Position numbers and translations under genes: made by a program. This document shows, piece after piece, positions 1 through 6,423 of a DNA stretch of 20,745 nucleotides. Within the stretch, counting starts at the first letter, position 1. Every line of letters begins with the position of its first letter. The notes beneath the pieces were generated by a model. The model made no database searches and was not told the origin of the DNA. It saw nothing but the letters and a program-made list of their open reading frames with translations. The DNA is from an uncultured Spirochaetales bacterium. GTDB lineage: Bacteria; Spirochaetota; Spirochaetia; Sphaerochaetales; Sphaerochaetaceae. The stretch covers positions 1 to 20,745 of the forward strand of contig CAKQTE010000090.1 of NCBI GenBank assembly GCA_934276485.1, written 5' to 3'.

Positions 1-41
1 GACCAAAATCATGTAGTTCTAGGCATGTATGTATAAAACAA

Positions 42-88
42 AAGTCATCAACAGCAAGATTATATGAACAATCCACCATTGATGACTT
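42..88 (-). terminator. possible terminator hairpin downstream of the GH13 gene
   Basis: A perfect 10-bp inverted repeat, AAGTCATCAA at 42-51 and TTGATGACTT at 79-88, encloses a 27-nt loop. Read on the minus strand, the closing arm is followed by a T-rich stretch (TTGTTTTATA). That suits a rho-independent terminator for the glycosidase gene ending at 170. The loop is long and the stem is not GC-rich, so the call is tentative. Another AT-rich palindrome (TTAAGTT, 3-nt loop, AACTTAA) lies at 100-116. I see no coding potential in bases 1-169. Confidence 0.4.
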
Positions 89-154
89 CTTTATCTGTCT
101 TAAGTTCTTAACTTAATGACATTGGCCCATATTCTGAACAGACTTAATATAGTG

Positions 155-178
155 GAGAACTGTAGATTATCAGTTCTC
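155..178 (-). repeat. hairpin spanning the stop codon of the GH13 gene
   Basis: GAGAACTG at 155-162 and CAGTTCTC at 171-178 form a perfect 8-bp inverted repeat with an 8-nt loop. On the minus strand the stop codon TGA (172-170), with an adjacent TAA, sits at the edge of the loop, so the RNA hairpin straddles the end of translation. No T-run follows, so it is not a canonical terminator. It could protect the mRNA 3' end or be chance. Confidence 0.35.
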
Positions 179-3100
179 TTCTTCCTTTGTAGAGAGAAGC
201 AATCTAAGCTTGTAGCCACTGTTGATTTCCTTCTCAAGAAGAGTGGATGCAAAACCATCTGCAATGTTTTCCTTTGAATCTCTTGTTAGTGCATATGTCA
301 AAGTAGAGATTAAAATTACCTTTTGCATTGCTTCCTTGTTATACCAGATTTCACCTCTATATTCATTGCATTGAGTTAGATTCATTACGCCTGAATCATT
401 CAAGAGAGGTGCAATTAACTCAACAGGAGATGCGTTTTTGTTATTATCCATCTCTGTGTACATATTCACACTTGATACCAATAGGGCAGCTTCATGCATC
501 AAAGCTCTTGCTTCATTTTCAGATAGTTCCAAGCTCTGCACTTTATCAGCGAAGAAATATTCTAGAAGAAGTCTATCTGAGACTTCCATCATCGATCTAT
601 GATCTTGGTCTTCACTGAAAGGAAGCATGAATAGAGCAGATGTGAAAGCAAGTGAGAGTGTGTTGTCGATAGATGCCCAGCTTGAGAATACCTTAGCTCC
701 ATTCTTTCCAAATAGCTTTGCAAGATTCTTGATCATCTTTACAACAGGAGCAGGATCAACATCCTTAGGCTCAACCTTGATCATTGATTTAACCGTCTCA
801 TCCAAGCTTGGATATAGCTCATATAGCAGAGAATAAGCTTCTGCAAGATTTAGAAGCAATGTTCTTTCAGTAACTCTGGTTGCCTTTCCTTTGATGATAT
901 CTTCAATAGCGTTGAAGGTTTCTTCACTCTTAAGCTCTTCCATTGCTTTATAGACAGGAGAAAGACGCAACAAACCTACTGCTACTCTGATATCCTTGAT
1001 ACCCTTTCCTTTATAGAGAGAGTAGATCTTTTCATATACACCATCTGTGTCCTCAACTTCCCTGATGTTCCAATATACTCTTGCTTCATATCCATTGAGA
1101 GCGAAAGTCAAACCACTGTCGAAGACATTCATTGATGGCATGATATATGTCATTCCATCTGAGAAGTTATCGAATAGGACATAATGGTTTGGACTGAAAT
1201 GCAAAGAAAGGTTCTCTGCAAGTGTTGTTGTAACAGTCTTCTTCTCTGAGTCTTCCTTTGAAAGTTTCTCAACTGACTTATGGATTGTTCCTCCGCAACG
1301 CTCGTATTGGTTGTTAACAAGAACAAGGGTGCGCTCTGAGCCAACACCATTAACAAATGCATAGATTGATTCCTGTACAGAGCTACCATCATAACAGTCA
1401 TAGAGGTTGAATGCATCAACGCCGCTGAATAGATATCTCTTTCTTAGAAGAGGGAATATCCTTCTGTAGTGCTCTCCAACAAACCATTCATTAGGCTTTT
1501 CATCATAGTATGCTCTTTGGTATTCCATTCCATACTTTTCCTTGAAGCCTTCGATCTGACCGTGGCCAATCATTGGAAGACCAGGAATAGTTGCAAGAAG
1601 AGTAGCGATGGCAAAATATCTGTCTCCATCTCCAAATTGACTGATAGCGGTATCTTCATCAGGATTGTTCATGAAGTTTACATAGCGCTTTAGAATCTCT
1701 GGCTCAAACGCAAGAGTGTTCTTGATAGATTGTCTATATTTCTGGTTCTCTTGGTTCTTGAGCATGTTCATGAACGCAGAGTTATATACTCTATGCATGC
1801 CAAGAGTTCTTACAAAGTAGCCTTCCATCATCCAGAAAGCCTCTGCAAGAAGAAGAGTATCTGGCACTTCGACAGCTATTCTATCTACAACTTCTCTCCA
1901 GAACTCTTCAGGAATTCTCTTATTAAACTCGCTAACATCCATTGCATGAGCTGTTCTTCCTGCAATATCACCACCTGTGCCTGGCTTTGGATACCAAAGT
2001 CTTTCGATGTGTCGTTTAGCTAGCGTCATTGCAGCATCGAATCTTATGATAGGGAAGTTTCTAGCTACATGGATGATCTTCTGAATAACAGCTTCTCTTG
2101 TGACAGGATTTAGATAATCAAGCTGTGCTGTGTCATTCCAAGGCATTGTTGTTCCATCGTTGCCATGGAATACATATCTGACTTGTCCTGTTCTCTTGTC
2201 TTTGAGCATGAATGTTACAGCAGCATCAGTTCTGTCATAGTAGTGGTCTTCAATCTTTACTTCCCAATCTGGGTTTGTTGAAAGATCTGGGCCGTTGTAG
2301 GTGTAGTTAGGAAATGGAGGATAATCTTGGCTGATGTAGTAATCAGGGTGCTCATATACCCAGTTTCCATCGATACCTGTATGGTTAGGAACCATATCGG
2401 ATGCAAGTCTTATTCCTCTTATCTCACAACGATGACGAAGATTTTCAAGAGCACTCCATCCTCCGATAGTCCATGAGATATCATAATCCTTCAATGAATA
2501 TGCACTTGCAACTGCATCTGGATTTCCACATAGATGCTTGATCTCGGCAGAAGCATGGGATCTTTCCCATAGACCAATAAGCCATAGGGCGGTGAATCCT
2601 CTTTTCTGCAATAGATCCAGTTCCTCATCTGGAATCTGATCAAGGGTTTTTATAGGACGCTCATATTTCTTTGACAGCTGATCAAGCCAAACAAGTGTTG
2701 ATTTTGCAATCATTACTACCTTAGGCATCCAATTTGAGTCGTCAGAGAATGCTTCATACTCATTCATTTCATCTGAAGAGTAGTCGATAACAGGCATTGG
2801 GCCTGGAGAGCCTCCAAAGCCATGGTCTTTCTCTTCTTCTCTGATGTAGTCGAGAGAAAGCTCTAGAATATTCTTCAACTCAGCGGGGAGCATTATGGAC
2901 CATTCTTTTAGAATGTATCCAATCTGAGCATTCAAATCCTCTGGAAAGAGACGAGCTGGCATTGATAGGAATGTAAAGATATCTGAAGTGTTTGGGTTTC
3001 CATCTCTCAAGTCATCCTTAACAAAGGAAGAGAGAACAGAAGAGAGAGCTCTCATTGTAGTAGGGAACACCAATCCCTCAGGAGAGAGAAGAGGCTTTGT

Positions 3101-3556
3101 CGCTTGTAATAGAGCTGGGTTTTCAATCATTAGCTGATAGATGAAAAAACCTCTCATATCCTCTTCTTTTCTTTTCTCTAGGGAAGGTGCTGGCTTTTCA
3201 TGCTCTAGAACAATAGAAGGAAATTCCTTTGAAAACAATAGAAGCGCGTTTCTTAGTTCTTCATTGCTTTCTACAGTTGCTAAACGTCTTGAGAAATAGT
3301 CTTTCTGTCCATCCTCCAACAAGAACGACAATACTACTTGATAGATCATATGCAAGACAGCGGAAGCATTCAGCTTTCCTGCTGAAAGAAATGAATCTGA
3401 TTTTCCTGCTTTTTTTCTATCTTCATTATATTTGTAAGCAACTTCTGCTGCCTGCCTATAGAAAGAACCCATACCTTTTTCTGTTGAAAAAAGTGGCTCT
3501 TGGATATCTATGAATCTTCTGGTTGTTTCCGAAATTCTGAAATCACGATTTTCCAT
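170..3556 (-). CDS. large cytoplasmic GH13 family glycoside hydrolase (alpha-amylase-like)
   Basis: The 1128-residue protein has an alpha-amylase (GH13) TIM barrel in its middle third. Region I is D387-M-V-P-N-H392. Region II is R505-F-D507-A-A with D507 as predicted nucleophile. Region III is A571-E572-A-F with E572 as predicted acid/base. Region IV is atypical: around 629-635 it reads MNNPDED instead of the usual NHD, leaving D633 as likely third carboxylate. Residues 1-250 and about 800-1128 are predicted helical, belong to no GH13 accessory domain I recognise, and make the protein about twice the usual size. There is no signal peptide, so it should act on internal glycogen or imported maltodextrin-like glucans. 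The exact substrate cannot be read. The start is supported by AGAGAGG about 10 nt upstream. It is divergent from the FKBP lipoprotein gene. Confidence 0.85.
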   Translation of the reverse strand: MENRDFRISETTRRFIDIQEPLFSTEKGMGSFYRQAAEVAYKYNEDRKKAGKSDSFLSAGKLNASAVLHMIYQVVLSFLLEDGQKDYFSRRLATVESNEELRNALLLFSKEFPSIVLEHEKPAPSLEKRKEEDMRGFFIYQLMIENPALLQATKPLLSPEGLVFPTTMRALSSVLSSFVKDDLRDGNPNTSDIFTFLSMPARLFPEDLNAQIGYILKEWSIMLPAELKNILELSLDYIREEEKDHGFGGSPGPMPVIDYSSDEMNEYEAFSDDSNWMPKVVMIAKSTLVWLDQLSKKYERPIKTLDQIPDEELDLLQKRGFTALWLIGLWERSHASAEIKHLCGNPDAVASAYSLKDYDISWTIGGWSALENLRHRCEIRGIRLASDMVPNHTGIDGNWVYEHPDYYISQDYPPFPNYTYNGPDLSTNPDWEVKIEDHYYDRTDAAVTFMLKDKRTGQVRYVFHGNDGTTMPWNDTAQLDYLNPVTREAVIQKIIHVARNFPIIRFDAAMTLAKRHIERLWYPKPGTGGDIAGRTAHAMDVSEFNKRIPEEFWREVVDRIAVEVPDTLLLAEAFWMMEGYFVRTLGMHRVYNSAFMNMLKNQENQKYRQSIKNTLAFEPEILKRYVNFMNNPDEDTAISQFGDGDRYFAIATLLATIPGLPMIGHGQIEGFKEKYGMEYQRAYYDEKPNEWFVGEHYRRIFPLLRKRYLFSGVDAFNLYDCYDGSSVQESIYAFVNGVGSERTLVLVNNQYERCGGTIHKSVEKLSKEDSEKKTVTTTLAENLSLHFSPNHYVLFDNFSDGMTYIMPSMNVFDSGLTFALNGYEARVYWNIREVEDTDGVYEKIYSLYKGKGIKDIRVAVGLLRLSPVYKAMEELKSEETFNAIEDIIKGKATRVTERTLLLNLAEAYSLLYELYPSLDETVKSMIKVEPKDVDPAPVVKMIKNLAKLFGKNGAKVFSSWASIDNTLSLAFTSALFMLPFSEDQDHRSMMEVSDRLLLEYFFADKVQSLELSENEARALMHEAALLVSSVNMYTEMDNNKNASPVELIAPLLNDSGVMNLTQCNEYRGEIWYNKEAMQKVILISTLTYALTRDSKENIADGFASTLLEKEINSGYKLRLLLSTKEEEN

Positions 3557-3719
3557 GTGAAAAAACCTCTCTTGCGTTGTATTTTAACATAGCAAACAAT
3601 CCCTTGCTCTCTTTTTCTAGAACAAAGTGGTCATTTGTGGAAAAGAAAATTAGTTTTAGCTTTACTATTCTAATGGTTATTGTTGATATGGTCATTGACA
3701 ATTATTGGAAATAAGTAGG

Positions 3720-3733
3720 AAAAGCATGCTTTT
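3720..3733. promoter_or_regulatory. 14-bp perfect palindrome between divergent genes
   Basis: AAAAGCATGCTTTT is a perfect palindrome in the 235-nt intergenic region between the divergent glycosidase and FKBP lipoprotein genes, about 60 nt upstream of the latter's ATG. It has the size of a dimeric regulator's operator, but no regulator gene is adjacent and the site occurs once here. The rest of the gap is AT-rich with no clear gene. Confidence 0.25.
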
Positions 3734-3776
3734 TAAGAAAAAAGTATCTTCTCTGTGTCTTTTTGAAGGAATCTCA

Positions 3777-3782
3777 TATAAT
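3777..3782 (+). promoter_or_regulatory. -10 box of FKBP lipoprotein gene, possibly leaderless
   Basis: A consensus TATAAT ends 9 nt before the chosen ATG at 3792, which would place the transcription start at or next to the start codon. No good -35 hexamer is visible 16-18 nt upstream. A GAAGGA at 3765-3770 is too far from 3792 to be its Shine-Dalgarno. It would suit the ATG at 3781, but that frame stops after four codons. Confidence 0.4.
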
Positions 3783-3791
3783 GGCTCTATT

Positions 3792-4721
3792 ATGAAGACA
3801 TATAGAAAAACAATTCTGATCATATTGCTCGTTGCTCTATTGCTATCTTGTTCTAAGAAAGATGATTTAAGGTTAGAAAGCCTTTCTGATAGTCAGAAGG
3901 GCGCTTATAGCTATGGAATGCTTCAAGCTACAAATGACAAAGATGCAGGCATTGTCATGGATGGATCTTACTTTGCACGAGGCGTTCTCGATGGATTTGA
4001 TAGCACATTTCTTTATTCCAATGCAGAGGCCAATGCCATATTGCAAGCATATTCGCAAAGTGGAATAAGCGGGGATTGTGGAAAGGAAGTCGATAGCGTA
4101 ATAGCAATAAAAAGCTTGAAAAAGCCAGAAGGAATCCATAAGCAATTTTCTTATATTGCAGGGTATCTATATACACCTCCTGTAGAGACAGAAGAGGATA
4201 TAAAGCTATACATTGCTGGTTATTTCGATGTTCTATATGGAAGAAATACCTTGCTTGATAAAGAGAATGCAACTTCTGTATTCAGTTCTTGGAGAGATAA
4301 GCTTCTAGAGGGATCTGAAGCGAAAGCTCAAAAGGTCAGAGAAGAGAATCTACAGAAAGCCGAAGACTTTCTTGCTGAGAACAAAAAAAAGGAAGGCGTA
4401 GTTGTTTTGGAAGATGGTCTACAGATCAAGAAGAATGTTTCTTCCACAACAGGTGATATTCCTCAAGAAACAGACAGTATCATCGTTGACTATAAGCTAA
4501 CACTTCTCGATGGCACTGTTGCAGATCAAGGCACTGACGTTACATTCTCTCTTCAAAGCTTGATCCCTGGCTTTGTTAAAGCTGCATTGAACATGAGAGA
4601 AGGTGAGAGTATTACAGCATATATCCACCCGGAATTAGGATATGGTGAAAGAGATCTTGGAAATATAGGGCCAAATTCTCTCTTGATTTTCGATATCACA
4701 TTAAAAGAGATCAAGAAATAA
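3792..4721 (+). CDS. FKBP-type peptidyl-prolyl cis-trans isomerase lipoprotein
   Basis: A 309-residue lipoprotein catalysing cis-trans isomerisation of Xaa-Pro bonds, presumably in the periplasm to assist folding of exported proteins. The signal peptide has lysine and arginine near the N-terminus, a hydrophobic core and lipobox LLSC with C20. Residues 30-95 resemble the helical dimerisation domain of Mip/FkpA proteins (FKBP_N). Residues about 117-210 look like a second copy of this domain, including a long charged helix near 172-200. The catalytic FKBP_C domain covers about 225-309, with Y234, D240, L257-I258, F261 (Trp in FKBP12), Y284 in the ELGYGE loop and F300. The start at 3792 is preferred over an in-frame upstream ATG at 3705 because only the inner start gives a normal lipoprotein signal. 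Its last 11 nt overlap the convergent pth gene. Confidence 0.88.
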   Translation: MKTYRKTILIILLVALLLSCSKKDDLRLESLSDSQKGAYSYGMLQATNDKDAGIVMDGSYFARGVLDGFDSTFLYSNAEANAILQAYSQSGISGDCGKEVDSVIAIKSLKKPEGIHKQFSYIAGYLYTPPVETEEDIKLYIAGYFDVLYGRNTLLDKENATSVFSSWRDKLLEGSEAKAQKVREENLQKAEDFLAENKKKEGVVVLEDGLQIKKNVSSTTGDIPQETDSIIVDYKLTLLDGTVADQGTDVTFSLQSLIPGFVKAALNMREGESITAYIHPELGYGERDLGNIGPNSLLIFDITLKEIKK

Positions 4722-5238
4722 CAGAAACTTCCTGCTCTTTCTCCGGATTCTCAAGTAGTGCTCTTGCTTTGGAAAACAGCTGTTCTAGCGTAATGCTTTC
4801 GTCCTTTGTAAATGGAGATGTTACAAATACTCTTACATTTCCATATTTAGGGCGACCAATTCCTATTTTCAAACGATAGAAATCATTCGAACCAAGGCGT
4901 TCCTTTATTGATTTAAGTCCGTTGTGACCTTTAAGGCCTCCGCCTTGCTGGATCTTGGCCTTCCCAAAAGGAAGTTCTAGGTCATCATGAAAGACCAACA
5001 CTTCCTCGGGTTTTATCTTGAAAAACGAGGTGCATTCAGATACTGCTGTTCCAGACAGATTCATATATGTAACAGGTTTTAGAATCTTCTTTGTACCTTC
5101 TTGTACATATAGAGAATGGAACTTCATCTGCCATGAAGCATTTGGATATAGATAGTCACAAAACAGAAAACCTGCATTATGACGAGTATTTTCATATTCT
5201 TTTCCTGGGTTTCCAAGGAAGACAAAAAGCCTAATCAT
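4711..5238 (-). CDS. pth: peptidyl-tRNA hydrolase
   Basis: Hydrolyses the ester bond of peptidyl-tRNA released from stalled ribosomes, recycling tRNA in the cytoplasm. The protein has 175 residues, slightly short for the family (about 185-195). All key residues are present: N10 in the LGNPG motif, catalytic H20 in TRHNAG, N60 in the MNLSG motif, D85 in HDDLELP and N106 in the GGLKGHNGL motif. The C-terminus is the shortened part. The gene is convergent with the FKBP lipoprotein gene (11-nt overlap) and divergent from the membrane protein gene at 5274. It has no Shine-Dalgarno; its ATG follows directly after a strong extended -10 box. Confidence 0.96.
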   Translation of the reverse strand: MIRLFVFLGNPGKEYENTRHNAGFLFCDYLYPNASWQMKFHSLYVQEGTKKILKPVTYMNLSGTAVSECTSFFKIKPEEVLVFHDDLELPFGKAKIQQGGGLKGHNGLKSIKERLGSNDFYRLKIGIGRPKYGNVRVFVTSPFTKDESITLEQLFSKARALLENPEKEQEVSVIS

Positions 5239-5245
5239 GGTGTAA

Positions 5246-5254
5246 ATTATAGCA
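5246..5254 (-). promoter_or_regulatory. extended -10 promoter of pth (leaderless)
   Basis: On the minus strand the sequence reads TGCTATAAT, an extended -10 (TGn plus consensus TATAAT), followed by 7 nt (TTACACC) and the pth ATG. Transcription should start at or within a base of the A of ATG, giving a leaderless mRNA. No purine-rich ribosome binding site lies in this stretch. Confidence 0.6.
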
Positions 5255-5273
5255 ATTAATGGAGGGCTATAAT

Positions 5274-5699
5274 ATGGCAGTAGCTAAAAAGAGTGCTAAT
5301 TTCGTGCTCGGAATCTTGATCGGTTTGCTTTTCATTTGCATGGGCATTGAAGGAATTGCAGATCTAGGCACAAATGAACTATATAGAGCAATCGATAGTG
5401 ATATTTGGAATATATTGATGGGAGTTATTATTCTTCTTGCTGGTCTTATGCTTCTTGTTCAGACTCTAGGCTTTGGCAAGCTTCCAAAGGCATATACTCT
5501 AATTGCTCAGATAGTAATTGTTGTTATCTGGATTCTTGTAATCGTATTTGCTGACTTTGTTTATGGTGTTAAGCACACATCAGGAGCAGAGTGGATTGTT
5601 TGGCTTGAGAACTTGATCTATCACATCATGATCCTAGCTTGTGTCGGAATCGTATGTTTCCCAACACTTGCAAAGGCTGCAAGCAAAGCAAAGAAGTGA
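5274..5699 (+). CDS. four-helix integral membrane protein, unknown function
   Basis: I do not recognise this 141-residue protein. It has four predicted transmembrane helices at about 10-28, 44-64, 74-96 and 107-131, a short lysine-containing N-terminus (AVAKKS) and a lysine/alanine-rich C-terminus (AKAASKAKK), which by the positive-inside rule suggests both ends are cytoplasmic. There is no signal peptide or recognisable motif. The start at 5274 is chosen over the in-frame ATG at 5259 because GGAGGG at 5261-5266 lies 7 nt upstream of it. It is divergent from pth (35-nt gap) and convergent with nth (3-nt gap). Confidence 0.8.
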   Translation: MAVAKKSANFVLGILIGLLFICMGIEGIADLGTNELYRAIDSDIWNILMGVIILLAGLMLLVQTLGFGKLPKAYTLIAQIVIVVIWILVIVFADFVYGVKHTSGAEWIVWLENLIYHIMILACVGIVCFPTLAKAASKAKK

Positions 5700-5702
5700 T
5701 CT

Positions 5703-6368
5703 TTATCGAGATGTCTTGACTCCTGATTTTGGGCAATAAGCGTTCTCTGAACACTTTGAGCACCAAGGAGAGATAGGGACACAAACAAATTGGCCATAGC
5801 GTACAAGTAGCTCATTGAGAGATATCCAGAAGCGCTGTGGCATTATTTTTCTCAATTCCTTCTCTGTTTCCTCTGCTGTCTTTGTCTTCACCCAACCTAG
5901 GCGATTGCATATTTCGTGGACATGACAATCTACACATAGTGCATCTATATTAAAGCCTAGATTCAACACCAATGATGCTGTCTTTATCCCAACTCCAGGC
6001 AGAGAAAGAAGAGCATCCATATCTGATGGAATCTTTCCATCATGTTTATCGATTATTATTTTGGATATTTCCTTCAACTGTGTAGCTTTCCTTTTATAAA
6101 AACCAGATGCTTTGATTGCTGATGCAATTTCCTCTATGGATAGTGCATTCAGTTGATACACGTTCTTGGCAATGCTAAATAGCGATAGAGAGGATGAAAG
6201 AGTTGCGCTGTCTCGAGTGCGTAGTGACAGTATTGTCGATACCAATATTCTATATGGATCATTATCCTCTAGCGCTATGATCGAAACAGCAGGAAGAGGA
6301 GCTCCAACCTCTTCTAGAGTATGGGAAAATTCTTCAAATATTCTATCTAGGTATGCTTCCTGTAACAT
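5703..6368 (-). CDS. nth: endonuclease III (DNA glycosylase/AP lyase)
   Basis: A base-excision repair enzyme that removes oxidised pyrimidines and cleaves the abasic site. The 221-residue protein has the helix-hairpin-helix LPGVGIKTA with catalytic lysine K129, the catalytic aspartate D147 (VDCHVHEICNR), and a complete [4Fe-4S] motif C196-x6-C203-x2-C206-x5-C212. The N-terminal helix carries SLRTRD (48-53) where E. coli Nth has SAQATD, resembling archaeal-type members; I read this as subfamily variation. The start is supported by GAAAGGA on the minus strand about 9 nt before the ATG. The gene is divergent from the aroF-pheA fusion gene. Confidence 0.95.
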   Translation of the reverse strand: MLQEAYLDRIFEEFSHTLEEVGAPLPAVSIIALEDNDPYRILVSTILSLRTRDSATLSSSLSLFSIAKNVYQLNALSIEEIASAIKASGFYKRKATQLKEISKIIIDKHDGKIPSDMDALLSLPGVGIKTASLVLNLGFNIDALCVDCHVHEICNRLGWVKTKTAEETEKELRKIMPQRFWISLNELLVRYGQFVCVPISPWCSKCSENAYCPKSGVKTSR

Positions 6369-6387
6369 CTATTATGTCCTTTCTCTG

Positions 6388-6415
6388 TTGAATATTACTT
6401 TGGAAAAGATATAGC
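6388..6415 (+). promoter_or_regulatory. candidate promoter of the aroF-pheA fusion, near-leaderless
   Basis: TTGAAT (6388-6393) and TATAGC (6410-6415) are separated by 16 nt. The -10 ends 8 nt before the ATG at 6424 and no Shine-Dalgarno precedes that ATG. There is no room for a leader peptide, T-box or attenuator, so feedback control of this aromatic gene probably acts on the enzyme. Confidence 0.45.
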
Positions 6416-6423
6416 ATTTATCC

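Noticed and set aside
3695..3723. TTGACA at 3695-3700 as -35 of the FKBP lipoprotein gene
   Set aside because: The expected -10 position reads GGAAAA, and the consensus TATAAT at 3777 is far too distant.
5268..5273. TATAAT directly before the ATG of the membrane protein gene as a -10 box
   Set aside because: It abuts the ATG, so transcription would start inside the gene. The GGAGGG just upstream shows that the gene has a normal leader.
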